Assembly: GCA_017654935.2 (NCBI GenBank)
Contig: CM065693.1
Coordinates: 59,887,834 to 59,951,833, forward strand
Direction of reading: 5' to 3'
Origin: Phymorhynchus buccinoides
Lineage: Eukaryota > Mollusca > Gastropoda > Neogastropoda > Raphitomidae
DNA: 64,000 nt
The notes under the pieces are model-generated. The model ran no database searches. It was not told the DNA's origin and was given only the letters and a program-made list of their open reading frames with translations. Each line of letters opens with the position of its first letter. Position 1 is the first letter of the stretch. Shown piece by piece: positions 34,841 through 43,880 of the stretch. Both the position numbers and the translations under genes were made by a program.

Positions 34841-35116
34841 AATAATGATTATTACAGAGAGAGATAGAGCAGAAGAGGAGAAAGAGTGACAGAGAGACAG
34901 AAAGAGAATGAAACAGGAGATAGAGGAATGAGGAGAAAAAGAAGAGGGAGGCGGGAGTGATAGAGAAGGCGATGGAGGGGTGGGGGTGGGCAGATGAGGT
35001 GGCAGGGGGTGGGTGGGAGTGGGGGAGGGAGAAAGAAATCTAAAGAAAGGAGAAGGTGAAAGACAAGGGGAATGTGGGCAGTGGAGTGGGTGGGGGATAA
35101 AGCGACAGAGTATGAT

Positions 35117-35591
35117 TGTGACCCGGCACCACGCAAGGGACATTAACAGGCTGGCAAAGTCAAAAATCTTGTTTTTTAATCAATTTTGAGTTATGGGTAT
35201 TTTTGTGCTTTCATACCTTATCTTTCACATCCATAAAGTTTAATCATTATGGTGGTCTCTGAATACTCAAAACAGTTGGTTTGTGCATTTTCTTAGGATA
35301 GGCTAGACTTTAGACTGATTCTCAAAATGGCCATCAGTCACCTTACTAACTTTAAATGAACATATTAGAAGCGGAAACCCTGTGCGCTTATCTGTAAATA
35401 AGGTTTTTTTTAAACCTAAGCGGCTTCCACACAGAACTTCCGCGTATGTGTGTACATGCGCCTACTCTACAACAAAAAAGGATACAAGAATGTTTTTTTA
35501 ACTATAATTAATTAGAAAGAGAATTGCCTGAGTCATTTTCTCAGAATGGTCATTTTGACACTTAATGTCCCTTTCGTGGTGCTGGGCCACA
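35117..35591. mobile_element. 475-bp MITE with ~30-bp terminal inverted repeats
   Basis: The left end TGTGACCCGGCACCACGCAA then GGGACATTAA pairs with the right end, whose reverse complement is TGTGGCCCAGCACCACGAAA then GGGACATTAA. There are three mismatches in about 30 bases. The interior is AT-rich and has no open frame of interest. The superfamily is uncertain because no clear target duplication is visible. Confidence 0.82.
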
Positions 35592-35839
35592 TAGTAGTAG
35601 TAGTTTTGTTTCAATCGTGACACAGCCACACCCGTTGACTGGATTGTTTAGCGAATATAATATAGTTGTTTTTGTCTTGTCAGTCATATTTTCTGGGCTG
35701 TACAGTGGCGTTGCTCCCAGGCCACTCATCCTGAGTCTTCATTCACAGCCACACAGCGGTTTGTCAGGTCGCAGAATCAGACACCAGCAGTATAACTATA
35801 TAGGAAGCAAATTTATGTTACATCATAAAGATCAAACAA

Positions 35840-36140
35840 AAGCAACGCCGAGCGGCTGCAAAGTCCCCTCGCAGCATCGCCGAGCTACTCCGAAATCTGA
35901 ATGTGTCGGCTGTACACACAGCGGGGAGACCGAAGCGGCAGATATCAAAAGAAAACGTACTTACATAAAAACGCATCAAAACAGCACGTATGATGATGAT
36001 GAAAATGATGTTTTACGTCCTCTCGGTCATAGACACATACTGGACATTTGTAAATACAAAGATGGTGGGAACAATACTGACTGCAATGCCCGGAGGCAGT
36101 GCAACACCAGTAAAGTCCCGAGTTTTTAACAATATAGATA
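35840..36140 (+). mobile_element. Dispersed repeat fragment shared with 63405-63480
   Basis: CTCCGAAATCTGAATGTGTC, GGCTGTACACACAGCGGGGA and GACCG recur in altered form at 63417-63475. A second segment (AAGATGGTGGG...TGCAACACCAGTAAAGTCCC) resembles one at 34208-34262 (AAGATGGTGGGGCGATCCTG...GGAAAGTCCC). It is probably part of an old transposon; no reading frame is conserved. A 170-codon open frame over 35617-36129 is regarded as chance. Confidence 0.5.
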
Positions 36141-36289
36141 GGTGTAGCGGTAACCACGCCTCGGTTAAACCGCATTGGCTATGGTACCGCCGCATGCATG
36201 GTATAAAACAGCACGTAACTGAATATTTTTTTCCAAAATCCATCCCATAGTTTTTTCCCCATATGGCTTAGGCCGGTGGGACGTAAAAC

Positions 36290-36750
36290 AAAATAGTTTT
36301 TTATATAATTATGTAGCCTTGGGGTTCGGACCCGTGATTTGAGCGCGCGCGATCATGCGCACATGAGCGCACAGAAAAATTCATGACAACTGTATTATAG
36401 ACCATTCATCAAGAAATGTGAAAAAAACTGCATTGAAATACATGCAAAACTTCGCGAGATATTAGCGATTATGTGTTTTGGGGTTTGAACCCCGTAACTG
36501 GCGCGACCTTGACCTTAATGTAAAACTAAATACATCAGTGGATAGCCTGCCTCTTGGCAAACTAGTATACCAAATTTCATGATGATAGACTGAATAGTTT
36601 TTGAGTAAAACGGACGAATAGCCGGACGGACGCCGGACGGACGGACGCCGGACGGACGGACGGACACCGGACGGACGGACGGACACCGGACGGACGGACC
36701 AGACAGAAACAATAGTTCCCCGAACCTTCGGCTCGGGGACTAATTCTATA
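36290..36750 (+). mobile_element. Dispersed repeat with (GGAC)n and a CCCCGA...TCGGGG end
   Basis: TATACCAAATTTCATGATGA then a GTTTTTGAGTAAAACGGACG segment leads into GGAC-rich repeats (about 36605-36700). It ends in TTCCCCGAACCTTCGGCTCG GGGA, which forms a small stem-loop. A CAAATTT...gat..(GGAC)n...CCCCG ending is the form of a repeat I associate with invertebrate genomes, by memory only. Open frames across the GGAC tract are artefacts. Confidence 0.5.
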
Positions 36751-36804
36751 ATAATTGGTTGACATAATAAACAAATATTGTATGAAATTGTTTGTCAATT
36801 TCAG

Positions 36805-36901
36805 GCGGCCGTCTGGAAACTGCAGCATCAGGGAGAGACCGAGTGAATGCCTGTGCTGTGCATAGGTGAATGAGATGGCACTTCTGCAGAGATACCTGGA
36901 G
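36805..36901 (+). pseudogene. Possible exon of a P2X7-C-terminal-like domain, with an in-frame stop
   Basis: A good acceptor (TTTGTCAATTTCAG) precedes it and a consensus donor (GAG|GTAAGT) follows it. One frame reads SGNCSIRERPSECLCCA, then TAG (36863-36865), then VNEMALLQRYLE up to the donor. The spacing GNC...ECxCC...V..M resembles the zinc-binding domain found at the C-terminus of P2X7 receptors and in many stand-alone invertebrate proteins. The stop means either a pseudogene or a base error. Together with the possible exon at 38065-38236 this suggests a small broken gene. The assignment rests on motif memory alone. Confidence 0.4.
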
Positions 36902-37436
36902 GTAAGTGCATTACTGAGCTCCCTGGGTTCAAGCCTGTGTGTTTGGATATATATACGTCCTAAACACAGCATGTACTCACAGTACTGGCGGCAGTAAGAT
37001 AAGAACAAGTAAGAACATGCTTTATTCGTCACAACAAATAACAATGTAAGCTTATCAACTGTTTTGTATTATTGATCCGATAATTTCTATGGCTGGCCAA
37101 CATTTCCAGCCTGGTAGTAGAAAAATCTGTGGGCTAGTATATTTCAAAAGTCACTAGCCCAACGGGCGACTGTACATTTCCATACTGCACGGCCCTGGGT
37201 TTTTACCCAATGAGTCTCCCTAGACCATCTCTCCCTTCCATGTAACCAACTATCAAAGCAAGGTCAGCTGTCTGCTAACAACATGCCAGCACTGGTACTG
37301 AAAAGAAAGGAAAGGCAGCCTCCTCAATCTCCTCCACCCCATTCCCTCTCACCTCAAATCAGTTCTCTTCCTATTTACTTCTCTCCTTTCTTTCCCACTC
37401 TTTTTTCTCTGTCTCTTCCTCTCTCTCATTCCCTCT

Positions 37437-37520
37437 CCTGTGTGTGTGCGTGCGCGTGTGCGTGCGTGCGTGCGCGTGTGCGTGCGTGCGTGCGTGCGTG
37501 CGTGCGTGTGTACGCGCACG
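37437..37520 (+). repeat. (GT)n/(GCGT)n tract
   Basis: GTGC/GCGT-rich tract after a CT-rich stretch (37320-37436). Confidence 0.95.
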
Positions 37521-38064
37521 CTTGTTTAGCGATTTTGGGTTTTGATTTCTTCGGGCTAGTGAAAGTGTGTTCAGGTGAGTAAACTTTTCAAGTTGCTGGC
37601 CCGGAGGGCTGGTGAAAATGTTAAAGTTTGGCCAGCCCTGCTATACAAAGTACAACGTAATTTTTCTTATCTTTATCACTGTCAGAATATTATGCAACAA
37701 CAAAGCTAAAATAGAGGCTCCCACAAACTGTGCGTGTTTGACCCTTCTACCATCTCTTGTCTTACAATACATGGTCTGACTGTTATGATACACGAGCATT
37801 CGTGTTAGATGTCAACATTTCACCCGTAATACATAAAATATGATATAAATGATCAGCAAAATGTTCTTAAAAATCAAAATATTTTATTTTGAACCCAAAA
37901 AATATTTTCATGTCTAACTATCCTTGGTAACATTATTTTATGGATTATGATCAATTAAAATCACCATTTGCACATCTTTGACTGCTTTAAACCAGCTTAT
38001 AAGTATCTCTTATTTTTATGGCATAGAACTGTTCTCATATGATATAGTTTTACTTTGTGGGCAG

Positions 38065-38236
38065 CCGTTACCTGTACACACCATACCACCAGCTGACGAG
38101 GTTCATGTGGGGCTACCTGGGCAAGGACATTAGGGGTCGTACATCCTGCCCGTGCTGTCCTCCAAACCAGCCAGACCTTCCAGAGTGCAGACAGAAGATA
38201 CACCGGCTACGTAGAACCACTGTCAAATGGTTCTAA
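38065..38236 (+). CDS. Possible terminal exon of a P2X7-C-terminal-like domain
   Basis: After an acceptor-like TACTTTGTGGGCAG, the sequence reads SRYLYTPYHQLTRFMWGYLG, KDIRGRTSCPCCPPNQPDLP and ECRQKIHRLRRTTVKWF, then TAA at 38234-38236. AYRQxxRWxWGYLGxxIRxxxPxC..xKIR is the usual ending of the P2X7-type C-terminal domain, so this matches in order and spacing, although the residues after PCC diverge. The exon needs one incoming base to complete its first codon, while the possible exon at 36805-36901 ends in phase 0. At least one exon between them is therefore missing or unrecognised. It could also be a processed or relic fragment. Confidence 0.42.
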
Positions 38237-38469
38237 ACCAGGATGTGGCTGTCTGTGTTGATATTAAGTTTTTATTTAAAGTTTTATAGTGCAATCATGT
38301 AGTAGTACTGCAATAACTCAATATGGCTTAATGTTATCGAGTATTGTGGAACTTTAAAAAATGAAGCATACAATGCTTTTAAAAGGCGTAATTAGCCTTT
38401 GGCTTAGACTGCTGAAGTAATGTATGTATGTTTTAAAAAGTAATTGAGTAGAAAATTATTTTTAACTCA

Positions 38470-38705
38470 TCTAGCGCCATGTATTTTTTGATGTTCTTGG
38501 TTCTCTTTCTCTTCTCTCTCTTGCCATTAGGTCTGTTTCTGCTTTGTTCCATTTATGTCATCCGTGTGTGTTCGCTTTGCATTGCGTTTTTGTTTGAATG
38601 CGCTATGAATGCTTACGTGTGTGTGTGCGTTGATTTGATTTATATCAAGATTCAGCGCTGTATAAATACTGTATGTTGTTGTTGTTATCCGTTGCATCTC
38701 AACCA
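38470..38705 (+). mobile_element. LINE 3' UTR fragment (related to 48990-49350)
   Basis: TCTTGCCATTAGGTCTGTTT, GCATTGCGTTTTTGTTTGAA and TGCGCTATGAATG match the 3' part of the LINE fragment at about 49225-49330. GCGCTGTATAAATACTGTAT then GTTGTTGTTG resembles the tail seen again at 49945-49980. No coding part remains. Confidence 0.65.
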
Positions 38706-38926
38706 ACAAGAGCGATGTAAAAAAAACTGTCGAAAGCGCTTGCATTGCTTTAATGGCAGAAACAGTGACAAAAGAGACACATGGCAGGGTGCTTGGCAGT
38801 GAATGTATTTGCATTTGGTGGGAGTGTAAAGTGATGTATTGAGCGAATATATTCGCCCGTGGTGCTAGAAGAGTCAAACAATATATTCAACAGTAAGCTG
38901 TGTATGGCACCTTTAAAGACCCCCCA

Positions 38927-39037
38927 TGTCACTTGTCAAATTCATGGCTTTCACGTGGTTTCCCTCTTATAGCTGGTGAGGAATCTTAAGAAACCTTCCT
39001 AGTATAAGAGGGAACATGACACGTGACGTAGGGGGTA
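38927..39037. other. ~110-bp fold-back sequence
   Basis: CCCCCCATGTCACTTGTC pairs with the reverse complement of GACACGTGACGTAGGGGG, and TTCCCTCTTATAGCTGGTGA pairs with CCTTCCTAGTATAAGAGGGA. The pairing has mismatches, and the centre is AATCTTAAG. It is probably a small non-autonomous element or its remnant. Confidence 0.6.
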
Positions 39038-39191
39038 TTTAATACTTTTATTCAGTTCTTTACATTTTCGTACTTATACTACACTGTGTTTAGCACATTA
39101 TATTAATGAAGCACACAGGGTTGAAGTTAAACCCATGCTCAGTAATACACATGCATCTAGGTATCTCTGCCAGAAGTGTTATGTTGACTTA

Positions 39192-39318
39192 GATCGTGTG
39201 TGTGTGTGTGTGCGCGCGCGCGCATGTGTGTGTGTGAGGAGGGGGCGTGGATGTGTCTGTGTGTACGGGCGTGTGCTCACGCGCGCGTGTGTGTGTGTGT
39301 GTGTGTGTGTGTGCATTG
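39192..39318 (+). repeat. (GT)n/(CG)n tract
   Basis: Interrupted GT and GCGC tract with short non-repeat pieces. Confidence 0.93.
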
Positions 39319-39439
39319 GCATTGCAAATACTATATTTTATTCTTTACGCCTAGTGTTCATATATGTGTTTATTCTAGTCATATATATTTAATCCTTATC
39401 TACAATGGTCATTGTGTATTGTATGTGTATTCATTGTAT

Positions 39440-39525
39440 TTTAGTGTTTTAATTTTGATGTAAAACGATCTGAGCTCCCCGCAGGGAGTAGAGCGCTATA
39501 CAAATATCCTTATTTATTATTAATT
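39440..39525 (+). mobile_element. L2-type LINE 3' tail fragment
   Basis: GAGCTCCCCGCAGGGAGTAG then AGCGCTATACAAATATCC has the GCGCTATA tail seen at 12836, 20884, 34770 and 59475. Here it also has an internal CCCCGC/GCAGGG stem. Confidence 0.6.
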
Positions 39526-40057
39526 CCTTCATTGGAAAACTCTCTCTCTCTCTTTGAAAGCACTAGTGCCATAGATGAAACCACATGCCAGGAAAAGCAG
39601 GAATCCTTATTTTTTCATGAAATTCAGTTTCGGGGACTTTTTCCCATGACCCGCACAAACGACTCCGCCTCTTGACCCCACCAAGGCCAACCCCCGTGCC
39701 TTCCTGCTTTTCGTATCATCCAGGTTTATATAGAGGATGGATCATGTACAGGATGTACCCATTTTCATTTGGCAATAACTCAATGAAAAGTAAATTTATT
39801 CCTGCCATTTTGTGGATTCTGTAGACACTTTTTGTTTCTATGAATTATGCATGTAATATCTTTATACACTTTAATATTGGTTTTCCTTATTTTTACTGTA
39901 ATGTTATTGGTATTGGTCGTTACTTTTTAGTCAAACGTTTTTGTTCTTTAATCTAAGATGTGTGTGTGTGTGTGTGTGTGTCTTCTGTGTTTGTTTAAAT
40001 GTTATATATGTACACTTATTCATTTTACTCATGTTGTCAGCATTGTTTTATGTTTAA

Positions 40058-40231
40058 TACAGTGGAACCTCTCTTATCAGACCGCCAAAAATAATCCAAT
40101 ATGAGGTCTTTAAGGGAGGGTCTTATAAGGGAGGTAATTTTAACACAAAGAAGGGCAACGTCTCAGAGAAGTAGGTCTTATGTGGGAGGGAGTCTTATAA
40201 TGGGAGGTCTTATAATGGAGGTTCCACTGTA
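40058..40231 (+). mobile_element. mariner/pogo-like MITE with TA target duplication
   Basis: The element starts TACAGTGGAACCTCTCTTAT and ends with the complement of TACAGTGGAACCTCCATTAT. TA at each end can serve as the target duplication. CAGTGGAACCTC termini are familiar from Tigger/pogo-type elements. The ~170-bp interior is internally repetitive (GGTCTTATAANGGGAGG three or four times) and codes for nothing. An older inverted copy lies at 34301-34469. Confidence 0.82.
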
Positions 40232-40417
40232 GTGTGATATCTTCTTTATACACTTTTATTACTGCTTTTTATTCATGTTGCTTTGTTTACTGTGATGGTA
40301 TTTATTCATTTATTTGATCTTATAGTACCATGGACTTTACTTTTATCTCCTTATTTACTGTAATATTATTGCCATTGATACTATTTTTCTTCGAACAGTC
40401 ATTTATATACCCAAGAT

Positions 40418-40444
40418 GTGTGTGTGTATGTGCACGCACGCGCG

Positions 40445-40509
<65 letters not shown>

Positions 40510-40517
40510 ACGTACGT
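40418..40517 (+). repeat. (GT)n microsatellite
   Basis: A GT tract of about 65 bp with a CACGCACGCGCGCATG segment at its 5' side. Confidence 0.96.
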
Positions 40518-40604
40518 GTGGGTATAGTGATGTCTCCCAGTCATATTTTAATTCTAGTTAGATCAGTTAGTCTTAATAATGAATATAATGTATATGCGCT
40601 CTCC

Positions 40605-41302
40605 CGATTCTCTTCAAATTTCCTGCCAGGCTTTGCCCTGGCCATAGCAAGCCTGAGAGCAAATTTGAAGCGATTCGGTTAAGAAACGGCGGCGTCTAGC
40701 GCGCGCGTTTACGAATCGATTCGCTTCCGGGTTGGCACACGGATAGTCCCCGGCCCCGGTCATCTTCCCGCCAAATTCGAAGGCAATCGGCCCAGAAACG
40801 CCGGAGATATGGGCGCCGAGAGGTCGGCGGATGCGCGTTTCGCGCATTTGCGAAACCGCGCAAATGATACGGCCGCCTCGGTTTCCGTTGCCATCGGCCC
40901 CGTGAGGGCTCACAGCAAATTTGAAGCGATTCGGTGGAAAAACGGCGGACTTATAAGACCCGTTTCGTGTTTCAGACACACAGACACACACACGGACACT
41001 TGGCTTATTACTATATGACTAGCGCAACGCCAAGTCCCAGTAACGCCTAGTAACGGTAACGCCAAGTACTGGTAACGCCGAGTACAGCAAATTTGAAGCG
41101 ATTCGGTTAAGAAACGGCGGAGTCATATAGCGCGCGCGTTTCTGAACCGATTCGCTTCCGGGTTGGTGCACGGATAGGCACCATCCCCGGTGATCTTCCT
41201 GCCAAATTCGAAGGCAATCGGTCCAGAAACACCGGAGATACGGGCGCCGAGAGGCTGGCGGATGCGCGTTTCGCGCATTTGCCGAACCGCGCAAATGACG
41301 CG
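40605..41302 (+). repeat. GC-rich dispersed repeat, two direct copies
   Basis: Copy 1 (about 40660-40870) and copy 2 (about 41087-41302) share AAATTTGAAGCGATTCGGTT, AAGAAACGGCGG, GATTCGCTTCCGGGTTGG, CCAAATTCGAAGGCAATCGG, GGAGATA.GGGCGCCGAGAG and GCGCGTTTCGCGCATTTG. They are far more GC-rich than their surroundings. Between them are a CAGACACACAGACACACACA segment and three to four (A)GTAACGCC(A)AGT repeats (41030-41085). The open frames across it are not supported as genes. Copy 2 ends exactly where a LINE fragment begins, so it was probably inserted there. Confidence 0.75.
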
Positions 41303-41500
41303 TCCGACACTGGGGGATGAGGAGCTGTTGTGAATTACCCCTGCGTTGCCGCTCTGGCTGAGGTATGACTTTGCTCCTGTTCACACTCACCATGCCATTG
41401 AGTATTTTATACAGCATGGTGAGTCTGGTGGCTTGTCTGCGTTGCTGCAGTGGATTCCATCTGAGCCTCTGAAGCATGTCGGTAACGCTGGCTGTCCTGT
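41303..41500 (-). pseudogene. LINE ORF2 C-terminal fragment, cut by an insertion
   Basis: On the minus strand it encodes MLQRLRWNPLQQRRQATRLT then MLYKILNGMVSVNRSKVIPQ and RQRRGNSQQLLIP. This is the (V)xxMLxxLxWxxLxxRRxxxRLxMLYKIxxGLV...RxRG segment of a widespread LINE C-terminus. The expected continuation (SFFPRTxxEWNxLP) is missing at its 3' side, where the GC-rich repeat starts. A separate plus-strand piece at about 41750-41810 (RNSFSPRTTIGRNRLPK) resembles that missing motif. Confidence 0.7.
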
Positions 41501-41744
41501 GTTATCTATCTTCAAGTCATATTCTTCTGACTTCAGATCTAGAATAGGTGTAGATCTATTCAAATGACAAACATCCTTTGAGTTGAAGCATGTGTGTCTA
41601 GCAGCGAAGCGACATCACAACTGATATCTTTAGGCGATATCTGAAGCTGAAGCAACAAAAGAAAGAAAAAAGCAGTTATAAAACTGCACTTTTTAATCAA
41701 ATCTTATCAGCTTGGTGGTGAGCACACGCAGCCTGGCAAAGTGA

Positions 41745-41900
41745 CCAGAAACTCCTTTTCCCCACGAACTACCATCGGGCGGAACAGACTGCCGAAGTGA
41801 TCTTCAGAAACTCATTTTCCCCACGAACTACTATATGTACCATCGAGCATCAGCCTACCGTCTGCTGGGCAGTTCAGGAAGGCTCTGTCAGATGCCATAA
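41745..41900 (+). pseudogene. LINE C-terminal fragment (possible)
   Basis: RNSFSPRTTIGRNRLPK followed by a stop resembles the SFFPRTxxEWNxLPxxVV end of LINE ORF2 proteins. A partial duplication (AGAAACTC.TTTTCCCCACGA) occurs about 55 bp later. Confidence 0.4.
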
Positions 41901-42184
41901 CACCAATTTACTCCCCCCCCCCCCCCCTCCTGCAAGGCGCGGCATCATGCTGAGGGCCTGATCAGTGGGACCTGGCTGCCTGGGCCATATTTGTAGAAAT
42001 AGTTGGGTGTCGTTTTTTTAGCTAGAGAGTTGCTTTCCCCAAGTTCTTCCCGCCAGTGCTTATATCCATAATTGGATTTCTTCCGTTGTAACGAATCAAG
42101 ATCAAGACCAGTCAGTGGACTGTCAACGCAATGTCCCCCCCCCCCCCCCCCCCCCCTAAAGGGGATACCGGGCGGAGGGGTCTT

Positions 42185-42310
42185 CTGTATAAATAATTCC
42201 TCCACCTTCTGTGCTTGTAACTTCCTCTAATCTGTCACTCTCTTTGACTCTGCCTTTTCCCTTTGCTTGCTGTCATCTATTATCTTTCTGCCTTTCCGGT
42301 CTATCCTCCT
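42185..42310 (+). repeat. Dispersed copy of the repeat found at 62360-63340
   Basis: TTCCTCCACCTTCTGTGCTT, GTAACTTCCTCTAATCTGTC, TGCCTTTTCCCTTTGCTTGC and CATCTATTATCTTTCTGCC are shared with the diverged tandem copies in the last myosin intron. A long poly-C run precedes it (about 42136-42156). Confidence 0.65.
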
Positions 42311-43095
42311 GCCGTTTTTCAAGAAACTATTTCCAAAAAATGTCCTTCAGCCGAGGTCGGACATGCTGGGCCTAATTATTTCTTACTTAGGCCCGTAATG
42401 GCAGCATGATGCATCTGCACTCATAATTGACAGGAAGCTGTCTGAGCGATTGAAGAAAAAGTTGATGTTTTTAAGCCCCACCGTAACCAATATTTTCCAC
42501 ACAGTGGCAAAAACATCAATGCCCTAATTTTGATGACCTGGCCTGTGTGTGTGTGTGCGCGCGCGTTTACGTGTGCCACTTGTCCATGTATTATCACACA
42601 TATTATGCAATCATTTAAATCCCATTTTTTGCCTCACACTAAATCTAAAATCATATCTTAGGTTGTATTCTTTTGCAAACTCTTGTCTTATATTCTGCTG
42701 TTTTCTCTGTGGTTTGTCTGTTTGTGTCTCGTTTGTTGTTGTTTTCTTTTCTTTTTTTAAGTGATGACAGTAAACAAATTACATTATGTGTTATAAAAGG
42801 ACAATAAAGATTAGTTGATTGATTAAATGATGGTTTGACTGATTGATTGAGATTACTTGAATGATTGACTGTTTGACATAAATTAATTGATATATCTGAG
42901 ATGCTGATGTCATTCATTGTTTTTTTAATTTTGTTATTGAAGCCACTTGGTATTTGATTGCATGCCAATGTTCAGTAAGAATAATGTTTGCAGGTGAAGC
43001 CATTTTCTATGCAGTTGCATTTTTTTTTAATGCATAGGCGTACACCTAATTTGCATTTGTCTGCATACTGTATATACCATGTGTGAATGCATGAT
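42311..43095. other. No recognised gene
   Basis: AT-rich sequence with a possible tail-like AGGACAATAAAGATTAGTTG followed by (ATTGA)n at about 42800-42850. Nothing coding was found up to the gap. Confidence 0.55.
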
Positions 43096-43595
43096 NNNNN
43101 NNNNNNNNNNNNNNNNNNNNNNNNNNNNNNNNNNNNNNNNNNNNNNNNNNNNNNNNNNNNNNNNNNNNNNNNNNNNNNNNNNNNNNNNNNNNNNNNNNNN
43201 NNNNNNNNNNNNNNNNNNNNNNNNNNNNNNNNNNNNNNNNNNNNNNNNNNNNNNNNNNNNNNNNNNNNNNNNNNNNNNNNNNNNNNNNNNNNNNNNNNNN
43301 NNNNNNNNNNNNNNNNNNNNNNNNNNNNNNNNNNNNNNNNNNNNNNNNNNNNNNNNNNNNNNNNNNNNNNNNNNNNNNNNNNNNNNNNNNNNNNNNNNNN
43401 NNNNNNNNNNNNNNNNNNNNNNNNNNNNNNNNNNNNNNNNNNNNNNNNNNNNNNNNNNNNNNNNNNNNNNNNNNNNNNNNNNNNNNNNNNNNNNNNNNNN
43501 NNNNNNNNNNNNNNNNNNNNNNNNNNNNNNNNNNNNNNNNNNNNNNNNNNNNNNNNNNNNNNNNNNNNNNNNNNNNNNNNNNNNNNNNNNNNNNN
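43096..43595. other. Assembly gap (500 N)
   Basis: Exactly 500 unknown bases, a placeholder size, so the true distance is unknown. The gap removes the 5' part of the first visible myosin exon and the intron before it. Confidence 0.99.
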
Positions 43596-43643
43596 TCCAC
43601 GTGGATGGACGGAAACGACAAACCAGGATTTCAGAACACGCTG
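43596..43643 (+). CDS. MYO1E/F-like: Myosin I exon a (3' end only)
   Basis: In the frame that joins exon b, it reads MDGNDKPGFQNTL up to the donor CTG|GTCAGT. It pairs with the (V)DxxNDxxxFxxTxxAMQVIG segment of myosin I, which continues directly into exon b (RAMQVIG). The 5' part lies in the gap. GTCAGT is also the donor of exon e. Confidence 0.7.
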
Positions 43644-43880
43644 GTCAGTTGTTTTTCATCGCATTTTCTTTGCGTTTTGTTTTGTTGCCTTTTCTTTTGC
43701 CGTTTATTTCTGTTTTTTCTTTGCCATTTTCTTTGACGTTTATTTTTTCTTTGCCATTTTTCTTTGACATTTTATTTCTGTTTTTTCTTGCCATTTCTTT
43801 GCCGTTTATTCTGTTTTTTCTTGCCATCCCTGAGTCTTTTGGCCAGTAAGCCTACAATAAAAATGTGTGTTGTTTAGGCA
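43644..43880 (+). repeat. Start of intron a/b: pyrimidine-rich ~30-bp repeat
   Basis: About six imperfect copies of TTTCTTTGCCATTTTCTTTG or CCGTTTATTTCTGTTTTTTC follow the donor up to about 43828, before the splice-site array. Confidence 0.8.

Noticed and set aside
35617..36129. 170-codon open frame as a host gene
   Set aside because: No domain is recognised, and the region shares blocks with dispersed repeats at 34208 and 63417, so chance or an old transposon is more likely.
43046..43849. Open frames across the N run
   Set aside because: Unknown bases have no stops, so the frames are meaningless.
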